Below the pieces are notes generated by a model. That model was not told where the DNA came from, searched no databases, and worked only from the letters and a program-made list of their open reading frames with translations. From assembly GCA_018398765.1 (NCBI GenBank), contig JAHBMJ010000385.1, positions 1 to 49,268 of the forward strand: a stretch of DNA of 49,268 nt, in the 5' to 3' direction. Made by a program: the position numbers and the translations under genes. Each line of letters opens with the position of its first letter. Within the stretch, counting starts at the first letter, position 1. Shown one piece after another: positions 1 through 13,179 of the stretch. Source of the stretch: Chromera velia (taxonomy: Eukaryota; Sar; Chromeraceae).

Positions 1-1
1 C

Positions 2-403
2 ACTCACGGGGAGGGGTCTCTCGGAAAGGTTCGCTTTGCAGACCGCCTTGGCCTTCCTTTGTGCTATGAGCCGGGAGCCAAGTACTCGCCCAACTATGAT
101 ACAACGACCTTCCATGTATGGCATGATGGAGCTATGGAGCGCCTATCTGCCTGGGATCCTGTTGGGACCCACATGGGGGTCGATGTATGGAGAGAAGGAG
201 TCCGTGAAGCCTGGCAAACGATCTTGTCCGACGAGCCTGAAAGGACGGGCTTGGAACGTATGGGGTGGGCTATCTTTCCTGCAGGTTTGGAGACTTGCAT
301 GACGGTCATGCAGGCCTTCCAGTTGGAGTTCACTACGGGAGGAGTCCAACGCATCAGGGACATGATGGAGGAGCAGGACTCCCACCTAGGTGCATCCTGG
401 TAA
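2..403 (+). pseudogene. Element A, 5' ORF segment upstream of hAT insertion (gag region)
   Basis: The frame is open from the window edge through about 128 codons of native sequence to position 384; the last few codons to 403 are hAT sequence. I recognise no domain. Gag is inferred only from its place upstream of protease and integrase. The frame continues after the hAT element at 1454 without a shift, because one copy of the 8-bp duplication plus the element is removed. This shows the two pieces were one ORF. No start codon is visible. Confidence 0.55.
377..384 (+). repeat. hAT target-site duplication, left copy (GACTCCCA)
   Basis: The 8-bp word GACTCCCA at 377-384 recurs at 1446-1453, directly flanking the inverted ends of the element between them. 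An 8-bp duplication is the hallmark of hAT transposition. Confidence 0.85.
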
Positions 404-720
404 CTTGGTAGTCAGCCAGAAATAGGGGGGTGGTTACCAGGTTGGCCGGTAACCTGGCCGGCCGAGTCGCGGCGGCGCCGCGGGCCCGCGCCGCGGCCCG
501 ATCGACGTCCGTGCGGCCGCCGCGCGGCCTTGGCGCAATGGGGGCCGCCGCGACCGCGCCCGGCGCGTCAGGCATGCTTGCGATACCCGTGCGCGCCTGT
601 ATGCAGTCTCCTATCGCAATTGAATGTGATCGTTCAGTGATGCAAAGGTTAGTCACTTTCTTATGTGGAAACGTCGCGACCCTGTGTTGTTGAAACGTTG
701 GTTTTGCTCTTGATTGAGCA

Positions 721-1023
721 GTTGTTTCCCAGACAACGACTGAGCAGCTCGAAGGGTACGACGTGATGAACCGACCGGATGTGGTGGAGGACTTCTACAC
801 GGTTGTGAAGCAGTTGAAATACCCCAATGGTGGGTGGTCACTGACAGAACAGACCAAATGGGCAACACGTCTGAACAGGCTGTTCAAGCGGGAGGGACAG
901 CTCTTATCTGTCGAGGTCGATGAGGCAGAGAAGATGCCACCCTCTATTTGGTGGCAGAGGGGACTGCCGGCTGCGTCTGAGTGCCCCGATCTGGCCGAGA
1001 TTGCCGACATTGTGTACGCATAA
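721..1023 (+). pseudogene. hAT transposase C-terminal (dimerisation domain) fragment
   Basis: The frame is open from a possible acceptor (TTGAGCAG ending at 720) to a TAA at 1021. The C-terminal stretch reads IWWQRGLPAASECPDLAEIA. This fits the hAT C-terminal dimerisation signature, in which a WW pair is followed by a proline-leucine-alanine helix. The catalytic part is absent. An ATG at 766 would give an 85-residue peptide, but this is more likely the last exon of a once larger transposase. It sits inside an element with independent hAT hallmarks (TIRs, 8-bp duplication), which strengthens the call. Confidence 0.6.
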
Positions 1024-1251
1024 CAGGTTTCTGCGTTAAAGCAGTCAAAAGAGGGGGAGGGGAGGAAGTCATCGATTTTGTCCAGCCTCAGCCTCTGGCT
1101 GTCGTCATATGTGTGTGCTTTCATGCCGCATGAATGTGTTTCATCGATTTTCATGCATGTTATTCGCTTGTTGTACATGCATATGAGTTTCATGCGTGAA
1201 AGAAAAACAGTTTTAGGATTTAAAAGTTTCCGCGTCTTTCGAATGCGGCCA

Positions 1252-1342
1252 GATTTTTTTTTAATTTTTTTTCTATATTTTTTTTTTCTATATTTTTTTT
1301 TAATTTTTTTTTCTAGATTTTTATTTTTGTTTTTTTTTTTAA
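1252..1342. repeat. Poly-T tract with CTATATTT interruptions
   Basis: Long runs of T broken by short CTATA or CTAGA blocks, inside the 3' half of the hAT element. Low complexity; short reading frames across it are artefacts. Confidence 0.9.
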
Positions 1343-1445
1343 TTATATGGCCGGTAAACCGGTAACCTGGCCATTGTTAAAAAATTGGTCTAGCCTGGCC
1401 AGGTAACCAGTTACCCAGTAATTACCTGGCCATCATGCAACTAGG

Positions 1446-1453
1446 GACTCCCA
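1446..1453 (+). repeat. hAT target-site duplication, right copy (GACTCCCA)
   Basis: Exact match to 377-384, directly after the right terminal inverted repeat. Confidence 0.85.
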
Positions 1454-2450
<997 letters not shown>

Positions 2451-4424
2451 GAAGGTTCATGCGGGTACCGGTTCCAGTCACTGCAGGAGGTGTGGGACCG
2501 GCGGAACAAGGCGCGGAAGCTGAGGCAGCAGAGGGATCCTCATGAGAGGATTCCCCGAACCCCTCTCCCCGACGCAGAGAAGAAGAGGTCGGCCAAGAAG
2601 GACTTCAAAGCCATACCCGATGGCGTTGAGGTCCCTGTGGCTGCCTACCCGATCACGTATTGGGTCGTGGGTGGATGGACTGCCTCGGAGCTGGCGGACA
2701 CCGACCACTGTCAGCAAGGTCCCTTTCTTGCGGTGAGAAAGTTTGATGCTGGGGGTGCTGCCCACTTCAAACCATGGGACTACGGGTACGAATGGACGCA
2801 CCTGGCTGCCTTTTCGGCCGTCATGGTCGACCAGAAGCGTGAGGTGATGGCGCTGCACGCGCGCTACGGATACCAGAACTTCGACGATCTCAAGGAGACT
2901 CTCACGGCTGAGGGCATTGAGATCGATGAGGACTGCAGAAGGTAGGTTTCTACGTGTCCCCTCTGTCAGCTGAAGAATGCGATCACTCCCCGGATTCACA
3001 AAAGGAGTGAGCAGTTGTCGGCAGATTGGAGGCTGATCAAAAGAACGGTCTAGATCGTCGACATCTGGTTCTTCAAGGACCTTCTCGCGAAGGCCGAGAC
3101 AGGGGGCTTCGGAATGATGGTCGTCCTCTACGAGCCAGGAGCTGGGTTTTCTCTGGCCCACCCAGCTAAGGAGAAAGATGAGGCTTCCCTCATCGACTGT
3201 GCGCGTTACTTTGCTCGCTGGCTGGGGCGTCCGTATCTGGTGTGCATGGACGGAGAGAAGGCGGGAGCGGGTGTCTCCTTCCAGTCGTGGCTCCGGGGGG
3301 ACGGGTCCCCCGGACTACACCCCATCGAGTACCGTCAGGGACCTCCGTACGTTGGAAAGGGTCTGGAGGCTCTGGTCGAGCGCTGCATCCGCAGTAATCG
3401 GGAGGGAGTGGCCCTCCTCATATCGGACCCAAACCACCGTTTTCCCCTTGCTATGATTCACCTCGTGGCGATAGGGGAACGTTGGGGGTATTTCTGTGCG
3501 TTTTACAGAACGGTGGGAGGCATCCCTTTTATCCTAACCTTTCAAAGAGCGCCTCCTGGATGGAGAGTAGGGGATACCGCGGTGGTATCCATGCCCTCCT
3601 TGGGAATGGAGTTACGTGGAGTCATTGTCCAGTTCTTGGCTCCGCTCACACACGATATGGTCGCGGTTCTCCACAGGCACAAGGAGAGAAACGTTCAAGG
3701 GGAACGTTTTACCATCCTGCAAGTCTATCCGGAGCATCTACAGACAGTCCCGGACAACCTCCGCCTCTGGGGGGGGCCTCGCTTCGATCAGGATGGAACC
3801 ATCCTCCTGGCTCCGGCGGGAGGAGAACAGGAGGATCCTCGACTCTGGAAAACTTCTGCAAGGCAGGAAAGGGACACAGGCGTTCGCTACCGCAGACGGG
3901 CAGGTAGGAGCGACCTCGGTCACAGGGGATTCCCTCTAGTCCTTCCGGGCACCTCTCTGGTGGAACGGTACGAAGGGTTGCAGCGAAGGACACAGTGGCC
4001 GGCGAGGAAATTTTCTTTCCAACTGGCGGATGAGGGCGAAGGTGTTGTGGGCTTGCTGGAAGCCCCTCGCCTCACTCACTTTTGTGAGGGTCATCAGGAA
4101 ATTTTGAGCACGGAGGCGCAGGCGTCGGCTTCGTCATCGTCTTCCTCTGCCCTCCCCTCTGCACTGCCTCCTTCCCTCCCTCCCCCCGCTCCTGCAGAGC
4201 CCTCCGACCCCTCCCCTGCTCAGGCCGAGGCCTCGGTAAGGGAAGCAGGGGCGGTGGGCGCCCGGGCACGGTCTCCCTCTCCTGCTATGTCCAACAGGGC
4301 TTCCGTCGACTCTGGGGAGTCGCCGCTGCCGGATTTCTTTATCCTGCTCGGCTCCTTGATGAAGTGGACCATCCTGGACCCGTCAGGCCCTAGAGTGCTG
4401 CGCACGCCTGGGATGGTGCGGTAG
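2451..4424 (+). pseudogene. Element A integrase (zinc-binding and DDE core), broken by TAG stops
   Basis: The same frame continues. The GAG-pre-integrase zinc motif is seen as HARYGY followed by CPLC about 35 residues later. The second His of the usual H-x3-H is Tyr here (codon TAC at 2871-2873). The catalytic core follows: first Asp in VDIWF (near 3060), second Asp in CMDGE (near 3247) and a Glu in LEALVER (near 3370), matching the D, D-x-E pattern of copia integrases. A motif like tPy-x-x-f (IPFILTF) follows, as after copia cores. TAG stops fall at about 2943 and 3052. After about residue 330 of the last open stretch the protein becomes Ser/Pro/Ala-rich linker (about 4110-4320). Confidence 0.7.
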
Positions 4425-6098
4425 CACACTCGCGCTCCTTTGCAGGGAAGGCGGGTGAAGGATCCAGGCCCCGTCTTTTATGACAAGAAAGGGAACCGCC
4501 TCCTGGGGGCCGACGGGGAGCCCCTGGGGTATGATTAGAAAGTAGAGCAGCCGGTGTTCATGACGTACCGCCGGGGGGTATATAACGCTTGGACTCGTCA
4601 TTTCGCGCTCATGCTCCACTCCGACTTGGGGGAGATCACGTAGGGAGAGATTCTGGACACCCTCAAAAACTACTTGGCACCCCGACTGATGACGGGCATC
4701 AAGGGGGACTCGTGGAGAAGCGGGAGTGCAACAAGAATGCAGGACAAAATCCAGGAAGCACGTGGGGTATTCCCTGGAGATATGGGTTTCGATCTTAAGG
4801 AGGACAGCCTCAAGAAGATCATGTCACAGAACCAGGGCGTCTATCTGTACTTGCCTCCACAGCCCCGTCGGATTGAGATCCCAGAGGGGTGGACCACTTC
4901 GATGAGTCTTCGAGTCTCTATTGCTTCCGATACTACATGTAGAGGCAAGCGTAGGGGGCGATACTACATGCACACGGCGCTCAACTACTTGGATAAGCCC
5001 AAGCAGGAGTGGATCGAGGCTGACAGGGAATTGAAGGAGACAGACAGTCTGTCAAAGATTGAGCCCCCGGGAGCCGAGTATGCCTACTGGACCCCTTTGG
5101 AGGGGAAGTTCTGGACAGTCAGGCTATCCATGGCTGTCGGTTTTCCCGAGAGGTACTACGGGTACAAGTGGATCGAGTTCCAGAACTATGTTTTTCCAAG
5201 CTCCTACGGCCCGGATCCGGTGGCTGCAAGCATCCGGGCGTACATAGAAGGAGGAGATCAGATGATGGAACACTTTTGGGACGTGTTCCGGGGGACAGAA
5301 AGCAACAAAGATGAGAAGGCGTGGTGCCTCGTATATGAGATATGCTACCAGGTTAGGTACATGTTCCACTGGTCGAAGCACCACGATGACCGCTCGCGCC
5401 GCATCATGTTTAAGAGAGAAGACCCCACGGTAGAGGTCGTCCCTCCCAAGGACCCCAGAGACAGGGTCGACAAGAATGAGGTCGGCCGCGGGGACCGAGC
5501 TTGGGAGGAGCTCTTAAATGCATCTGTGGCAAAGACAGGCAGAGAGAGAAGGGGAGGGGAAGGGTCCCCTCGCGCTCGTGTTTCGGGTGCTGAGGATGAG
5601 GAGACTGAGGAAGACACCTTCGCTTCTGAGTCTCTGCTGTGGGGCAGATCGAGCGGGTCAGACCCAAACAATGGAGATGACGGAGGGGATCCTCCTCACG
5701 GAAATGGATGTCAAGGAGACCCTCCCCCAGAGGATTCTCTACACGCCCCACCTCCAGGGGGTTATTCTGGAGGAGACTGGGGCGGGGGAACTGATGATGG
5801 GGGAGGCGGAGATGGTGGGGGAGACGTTCCTCCCGGATCTTCCCAAGCTCTACATCATGGCATCTCCGTTGGGGAGAGGGCCCACCTCCATCTATCTGCT
5901 CGCAGACGATCACGAAGATTGTCTGTGAGAAGGATCTTCTCCGAGGATGACGGAGACGACGAAAGAGGGGCAGAGTCTTCTGCCGAGAGGGGTAAAGGTC
6001 ACCATGACGAGTCAGAACCGGAGGATAGGCTGATTGACCCTTCGGCACACCCGGAGGGCGCAGATAGGTCCCAGTCCGAACAAGGAACTCCCATCTGA
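4425..6098 (+). pseudogene. Element A inter-domain region between integrase and RT (unrecognised domain plus acidic linker)
   Basis: The frame holds from the integrase through two more TAG stops (about 4536, 4638), then 475 open codons from 4674. The first 280 or so residues are not low complexity and are rich in Tyr and Trp (for example [14 protein letters not shown]). I do not recognise a domain. The rest is a Gly/Asp/Ser/Glu-rich acidic linker of a kind common between copia integrase and RT. The ordered part is larger than I would expect for a simple linker. The frame ends in TGA at 6096, past a probable 1-base shift. Confidence 0.5.
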
Positions 6099-7377
6099 GA
6101 GAGGAGAGTTTTGGGTCCAGCTGCGCTCGTACGATCGTCAGCCGATGGAGGCCTACCCCGTGAAGGGGGCAGTTGTCCAGAGGGACAACAGAAGAAAGCT
6201 TGTGGCCCTCCACTCAAAGGTGCGTAGGAGCTACGGATGGGTAGACCTCGCATCCGATCTTTCGGTAAGGGACCCCCTCGCTTTCAAGGTCAAGGAAATT
6301 AGGGACGGGAGAGTGAAGCGGTCATCTATCAAGCACGTATTCAACATTCGCGGAGGGAGAGTCCCCGAAGAGGCTGTGCGCATGATTGATGACCCCGTCC
6401 AGCTCCGCGAAGTTGGAGTTAAAACTGTTTGGAAACTGCCGGAGGAAGAAAGGGTAGGGTGTGTGAAGGGCTCTGCAGACGCGGTCTCTGCAGATCCTTC
6501 CACATCATCGTCTTCCTCTGCTGTGCTTTCCTCTTCTGTTGTCCCTGCTGTGCCTCCTGTCAAGGGGGAGTCACGTGTTGTTCCCGAGGCTGCTGAGTCT
6601 CAACCTGGTGTTCCTTTGAACGCAGGCGGAGAGGAGCGAGCGGAGGATCATAGGGGTCCTCCTGCTGCCGAGGGGGCATCTGATGAAGGGAATGAGGTTG
6701 GGGGAGTTGAGCCACTGGGCCCTATTACAGAGAATGTGGAGACGGATGAGGAGCCTCCATCTCTGGTAGCGTCTACGGACAGGGGCGGGTATGTCTCGGA
6801 TGCCAGCTTGTCAACGTTTGAGGCAGGCGGCCTGGGCTCCGGGAGCGACAACAGCTCCTCGGATGAAGAGTGGGGGGTCCTGGGGGGTCGGAAACTTCCC
6901 AGGGCAGGAGAAGGACCCATCGTGAGGCAGAACCCGCCCAAGGAGGAGGTTGAGGAGATGAACAAGGTGGATGAGGTTTTGCAGGGCCCGCAGTGAAAGC
7001 GGTTCAACACCCTCTATACGATGGAGGTTTTGAGGGAGGAGCAAACAAGGAGAGTGCCCGAGGTGACGGGGAGGAACTGGAATGATGATGTCCAGGAGGA
7101 GAGAGGCATTCCGTCGTTTGCTGGGGCGCTGGTATGGGAGAGGGAAGAAGGCAGTCCCAAATGGGCTGGGACGCCCAAGAGCCCCACCAGGAGGTGGTGC
7201 GGTCTTCCTCACCTGTCTTACCTTTCCTCCAGGAACCCTCGGTCAGGGTTCCTGTTCACGGAAGCTGCCGTGTACGAGGAGGAGATAAGCTGTTTTAAGA
7301 AGGGCTCTACCCAGCTCCCCGCCACAAAGGAGGAGATCGACTCGGGGTCTCACAAGCTCGCTGCTCTGAAAGAGTGA
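6070..7377 (+). pseudogene. Element A linker to RT, second frame
   Basis: After a 1-base shift the element continues in this frame. A basic stretch (about 6100-6470) has good codon structure, followed by a Ser/Glu/Gly-rich acidic linker to 6996 (TGA). It is open again from 6997 to TGA at 7375, in the same frame as the RT that follows. The sequence from about 7000 looks like the preamble of copia RT. Confidence 0.5.
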
Positions 7378-8941
7378 CTGGTGAACATTGTGGGAAATCG
7401 GACGCTCGGCAGGAAGGTTAAGAGGAATGAGGTTCGGGCGGTCGTCGGCATAGGCTGGCGGTGTACTTGGAAAGAGATGGACGATGGGGGCCGGAAGCCT
7501 AAGGCAAGGTTTTTCGCAAAGGGCTTCCTGGACGGCCGACTCGTTAACACCTAGTACGTCAGAACGCCTTCCGTCACGGGGATCAACACCGTCTGCCTTT
7601 TCATTGTGTCCACAGGAATGGAGATGGGGGCGGCGGATGTGACCGCTGCCTTCTTGACCTCCAAGGATCACAACGCCAAGCGGGTCAGCGCGACACTGCC
7701 CTCTGTGCTGCCTCGAGTTCCTGAGGAAAACCCCTTCAAGGACATCCTTGACAACAAATACGAGGAGCTGAGGACAATGGCGGCCGAGTACGAGCCCAGG
7801 GGCACGTACTTAGTAGAGATGGGCCTATACGGACTGCCCTGTGCGGCCCAGCTTTTCGACCATAAGTTGGAGGGGGTATACAAGGAGTTGGGGTTCAAGC
7901 GCGTAGACACGGCCATCGCAGTCAAGGCTCTCCTTGAGAGAGGGAGAGCCCAAGCCATCATCATGAATTGGATAGACGATTTGCTGACTGGAGCCCCTCC
8001 AAAGGAGCACAAGGCCCTTCAGGAGATCTTCAACCAGAGGCTGGGCTTTGGGTCCGTGTGTGTGATTGGGGAGGGATCAGAGAGGAAGTTCTCTGGAGTA
8101 GACATCTCCAGAGTCTCCATGGGGGAGATTCACCTCTCCCAGGTCTCGTACCTCGAGAACACCAAAACTGCTCCTCTATGGGAGATTTTGAAGGAGAAGC
8201 GTCCGAGCAAACCCTGGAAGGGTTTGGACGGGAAGAGTGCTGAGCCCTCCACCGAGGAGGAAGTCGACAACCAGTATGAGAAGCCGATCCGTGCTGGAGT
8301 CGGGACTCTGCAGTGGGGGGTGAGGATGAACCCACTCCGTGCGGTGTGGGGCCACATGGTAGCGCAGTCGATTTCAAAGCCCTCCAGGCGTATCTTCAAG
8401 ATGGTCGTACGTATCATCAAGATGCTGAAGGGGCACCCTGACAAGCGGGTTTTCACGAGCGTGGGGCTCGTGCCCATCGTGCACGCATACTTCGACACAG
8501 TGTTGAAGTTTGCGACTTATGCTGCACGGTTGGGTTATGTTGTCAGGATCCTGCACTCGATTGAGCTGCAAGGGGACCTGCGGTCCCGAGAACTGGATCG
8601 TGTGGGCCACCAAGAGGGCGGGAAAGAAGGTCGGGTCTTCCACCACTGGGGAGGTGCTCGCCTTTGAGTTTCTTCTCAAGAAGCTCTTCGGCATCGTTGC
8701 CCTTGTTAAGGCAATGTGGGGCCTCAAAAAGGTCCGTCTGATCGTCTACACAGACTCTGGTGCCCTCCACGACCAGTTCCGAACTGGCAAGGCCCAGACC
8801 GATGCAACCATGCAGGGCGTTTTGGAGTGGTGCATTCAGGAGATGCGTGTCCTTGGGGCAGATCTCCAGTGGATTGCACGATCGAGGAACGTGGCGAACG
8901 TGATGACCAAGTACGCCCTCCCCGGTGGGGAGATGGCGTGA
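7378..8941 (+). pseudogene. Element A reverse transcriptase and RNase H, frameshifted
   Basis: RT begins with the conserved lead-in (KARFFAKGFLDG, equivalent to copia VARGF). A TAG lies near 7550 where copia RTs have a conserved aromatic/polar residue. The first catalytic Asp is in GAADVTAAFLT (near 7635). The active-site box reads NWIDDLLTG (near 7970), a variant of YVDD. RNase H follows: VHAYFDT (near 8478), then after a frameshift at about 8550-8590 STTGEVLAFE (near 8640), VYTDSGALHD (near 8750) and a C-terminal RNVANVMTKYAL that matches the copia 'ADilTK' ending. The last codons end with TGA at 8939-8941. Confidence 0.8.
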
Positions 8942-8962
8942 ATCCGGCGGCGTGGAACTTTT

Positions 8963-8974
8963 GGAGGGGAGGGG
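8963..8974 (+). promoter_or_regulatory. Candidate polypurine tract of element A
   Basis: GGAGGGGAGGGG lies 21 bases after the RNase H stop and is followed at once by TGTGGGG, a TG that could open the 3' LTR. The position is right for plus-strand priming, but no second LTR is in view to confirm it. Confidence 0.45.
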
Positions 8975-11822
8975 TGTGGGGCCTTTTCTTTCTCTCTTTT
9001 GTGTCCTATTTCTGTTGTCTGCTCTTTCTCTTCTGTCGTCCCTTTGCAGGAAGGCATATACAGGGTTTTGTTTTTCGCTCAGGATGGGGGACGACTGGGG
9101 TTTGGGTTCGGGCATAAAGGAGCTAGATAGGCCAAAGGTACTGTTCGTCCCTTTTATCTGTCTCTCTCTCTCGTTAATCTGTTCTCCCAGATAGGCGACT
9201 AGATAGGGCGGTGACTAGAAAGAAGGGCAGGAGACCAGGGGTCTCCTGCTGGGTGGGCATGGGCTCAGCCAGGCAGGTAGGAGAGCAAGAAGAGTTAGGC
9301 AAGAAAGCAAGAAAACCAGAGGAGTAGGTCCTCTTCCGCTGCACCCTTCCGTACACCTCCGCAGCCATACATGTTCGGTAAGTGTTTTGTTCTGTCTCAT
9401 CCTGTTTGTGTTTGTGTTTTGTTTGTATTCCACGCTCTGGCATAGCTGACGTATATGCCTCTGCGTCACGGGCAAAGCATCTAATACTCGGGCAAGGCAT
9501 GAGGCTATGCAATAAGCGGGCCCAAATTTCATGTAAACCGAGCATTAAATTTTTGGGGGGGGGCAGCTCGGGTGGAACAAACGAGCGTAGACCGTTTAAG
9601 GTCAATTACGTAGGGTGTATGGGCGGGTGGATCCGACGTTCATGAGGAGGCATTACTCTGTCTGTTCGCATCCATTGTCTTGCACTCCGTGTTTGGTGCC
9701 CGTCTGCATAAGAGATCCATGCGCAGGGAACAGACGGGCTGTTTATGCGGTGAAGGTGAGTGCCCGAAGCACTCAAACAGTCCAATCCCTGTGCGCTTTC
9801 CTTTCTCCGTTTTGAGCAGAATGGGCCTAGCCAGACCAGCTAGGCAGCCTGAGAGAATGCTGTCAGCTGGCATGAGGAGCATGAATAATTTTTGTTTGCG
9901 TCCATTTATGACCTGGCTGCCTGTCTGCGATCCGTTATGGTGATAGAGTTGGCGTGCTGCCTGACCAACACTTTGATCTGTACTTTCGTCTCACTCCCTG
10001 CAGGGCTTTGCATCACCCTTGAGTGAATTCACGGGAGAATATAGATAGAAAGGGGAGAGGGTGCTCATGGGGAGCATCACGTCTGGCAGGTGGCAGCCTA
10101 GGCAGGGGGAAAGACCGCTGTGCACACACTGAAACTTTTCATCTCTTTGTCTGGTCTCTCTATGTACAGCGCTTTAGCAGGAGCGCAAGGGCGTCCTGCA
10201 TTCATGAATGAACTGTCCCGGTCGGGCGTGTAATTGCCGTGCAAGAGAGACTTGATCCAAGTGTAGGGGGCATTTTGGGTAAGAATGAGAGCTCAGGTGT
10301 GTTGTAGGCGTTTCTTTCCTCTGTCGGCCTCTCATCCTGCCTGAAGCCTGTCCTCCGCTTTGGGAGGTCAGGTTAGGGGTGAGTGTAAGTCCGGGTGTGT
10401 TCGGTTTTGTAGGTTTGTATTTATGAAATCCTTTCCCCAGAAGGTCAGGGGAGTGCGTGGTGGCTCTCCTGTGATTTTTAATTGTTTCCGCAAGGCATGC
10501 GTGAAGGGGTAGGAGGTGCGTCGGGGGCACCTTCCTTAAAGTGCAGTTCATTTTTATATATTTGTATTCTCTCCCTCTTTCTTCTTTGTTTGGATTTCCA
10601 TACGGCCTGGGGAAGCTCGTCGTATTATAAGGGCATGCATGGTGGGTGAACGCCAGCCGGGTGTGGGCGTCTTCGGGTTTTCCGTTTTAACTTCGTTTTC
10701 ACAGACGGAAAGGAGATGGGAGGGAAAGGCCTTCCCGTCCTGTCTATATAGGCAGAGACCTTTTGCAGTCGTGTTCCTTGAGCTGCCGGTTGGCGTTAGG
10801 GGGGCTTGCGATGCTGACGCCCTAACACATGGCCGACCCGAACTAGAGTAGGGTGGGTAAGGCAAGCAAAACATTTTCCCTTCCCTTTGTGGTGGTCGCG
10901 GGGCCATCCACACATACCGTGGGTACGAGTGCGTGAAAGAAGGAAAAGAAGTACTGGGGGAGAAAGTGCTAAGGACTTTGCTTTTGACAGGCCCGTTTTG
11001 GACGATTGGGTCTCCTTGCCAGGGGGGCAGGGCATCCTGAGGCTGTCAAAGGCTCTTGGTTTGCAATGAACTGCATTTTAGTTTGCATGAGGAATGCTTG
11101 TGTTTAGTTTGCCTTTCTTTCTTTTATTTCTTTCGTACGTTCAGAGCAGGGTCCGTCTGGAGCAGGAAGCATGGCAGGTAGCGCGGGCTCCTGCATACTA
11201 GATGTCTTCGGTTTTCTGCGTGTGGGGCGGGGCTCCATCTGGAGGCAGATGGGCTGTGTGTCCCATACGTTTGTTAGCATAAGTAGGCATAGGCTGGGGG
11301 CCTGTGTTCTTCTGTGCTGTTCCTTTCGCTTTTCCCGGTGTGGTTTGGTTTTGTCCCATTCTTCCAGCCCGGTCGGCTGGTATCCCTTTCCATGTTTGCC
11401 CTGCACATGCATGAGCCCGGTGTGCTCTCACTTGTTAAAGGATAATAAATGATGTCTGGAGAGGACGGCGCGTGAGAGCATGAGAAAAAAGAATGAGGAG
11501 AGAAGAGGTAAATAATACATGAGTAATTCTTTTAAGATTGTGTGGTGTTGGTTGGAAGGAAAAGCAGTCACCGTTTCGGGTGCGGGGACAGGGGAGGACC
11601 TATAGCAATCCCTTCCTTGCATATCTTTTCAACGTGTGGGCGTTTTGAGCTGGGTGTGTTGGGGGCACGTCCCGGCGTGGCTGCGTCCAACTTATAAGCG
11701 CACGTTTTGGGCTGCTGGCCGTAGTGGCGAGGCAGCGTTTGAGCAGTTCGGGGGATACCGTATTTTTGTGACTTGCTCGTATGGGGAGCGGTGCTTCTCG
11801 CTACAGGGACTCGTCTGTGCTT
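8975..11822. other. Gene-free stretch, perhaps including 3' LTR of element A
   Basis: No ORF here shows domain or exon character; the longest frames are under 145 codons and lie over CT-rich DNA. The left end may be the 3' LTR (TG at 8975), but its right boundary cannot be set because the partner LTR is outside the window. The segment is G/T-rich on this strand, and an AATAAA hexamer occurs near 11444. A foldback element interrupts it at 11823. Confidence 0.4.
11819..11822 (+). repeat. Possible 4-bp target duplication GCTT (left)
   Basis: GCTT precedes the left end of the foldback element and recurs at 14954-14957 directly after the right end. Four bases is short, so chance cannot be excluded. 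Confidence 0.4.
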
Positions 11823-13179
11823 AACAGAGTGGACTCCAAAGTAGGACTTAGTAGAATTCAAAGTGACTTTTAAATTTACTATATTCTAGCTTCATTGTAA
11901 AGTAAAACTAGGTTACTTAAAGCAATCTAAAGTTTTTTAGAGCATTTAAAATCGCTACTTCTGTACAAATCTGCTCAAATATGCTCAAAAGACTGGTTGA
12001 TTAGCTAAGGTGCATCGTGGGAAAAATTATGATCACCGCAGCATGTAGAAGTTAGTGAATGTTACCTGCAAAGAAATACACAGGCACAACACTAATGGAT
12101 ATGCTCAACAGCAACGTTTAGCGCCGCTAATCAAGTACAAAGAATTGCTTCTTCTGTAAGGGAAACAGTGCAGGAAGGAGGGCTTCACAGCTAGGCTGGA
12201 CAGACCGGACAGGAGACGGTCGGCAGGGGTCGGAGGGGATTCCGAAGAACAGAGCATAGAGATAACATAATTCTATTCACAAAGAACTCACACTACACGG
12301 CGTAAAAGCTTGCAAATCGTTCTGCGTATGTCAATGAGAAACTATGAAAAAGAAGGACAGGTCTGTAAGTAGATTCAGATGTTCAGAGGGAGACCAGTAA
12401 TGAGTGCCACAAATGAGAAAGAATGAGCGAGAAAGGAGCACTTGCGTCAGGACAGTATGGACCGCTTTGAAAGACTGACACACACGAAGCAAGTGGAAGA
12501 CATTCAAATGTATGAAAGCTGAGCGATTGGTCTAGGTAGAAAAATGTCTGGCAGGACTGAGAGCTGTGCAAAGCTTCAGAAGAGGCAGTCAAAAAATGGA
12601 GACTCTCCATCGACCCTCTCTTACTAACCTCTCTTATGTGTTTTCATCAAGCTCTTAGCAGGACAAAGAAGCTGGATGCTAAGCAAATCATCATACAAAG
12701 CGAGAGAGCAAGCCGCGCTTCCTTAACTGACCTGCAGGTGTTCCCAAATCTCCGTCCACCAACACTTGCAAACATGGAGGGACAGGCGTTCACGCTTTGT
12801 GCAGTCAAGGAAGCACTTCTGTCCAGCTTATTCTGCACGCACAAGGTTCCAAGGACAAAACCAAGAGTTTAAGAAGCAGCGGGTCCGGACAGACTGACCT
12901 GGGGGTTAACCCTGGGGCTCCCAAGACTGTGACCTGCAAGGAAAGAGTAAGGAGAGCGATGAAGGCAGCAGTACTTTAATACCTAGATAAGGCTGGCAGC
13001 CTTTCCCCGCTTAAAGAGGAGGAGAAGCAGCAAGCAGAAAGACGTTAAAAACAAGATTAAGACGGCTGGTGTCCACTGGACCCACCTCCAAGCTCCACTT
13101 CGTACCGACCCGAGGTGACCCAGCAACTGTTATTGTAGCCGTCTCCTCCAGAGCTCCGAAAGTGCACTCCCGAAAAAAA

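Larger units (their letters stand above)
385..1445 (+). mobile_element. hAT-superfamily DNA transposon inserted in element A
   Basis: Ends are imperfect inverted repeats: 5' CCTAGGTGCATCCTGG and, on the other strand, CCTAGTTGCATGATGG. They are flanked by perfect 8-bp direct repeats. Both subterminal regions carry several copies of a GGTAACC/CCTGGCC motif (about 432-465 and 1349-1435), as expected of hAT transposase-binding repeats. A GC-rich block (about 455-575) and a poly-T block (about 1252-1342) lie inside. At about 1.06 kb it holds only a C-terminal transposase fragment, so it is an internally deleted, non-autonomous copy. Excising it in thought restores the retrotransposon reading frame. 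Confidence 0.85.

Noticed and set aside
9000-11800. Protein-coding gene in this interval
   Set aside because: Only short overlapping frames, no domain and no convincing splice chain.
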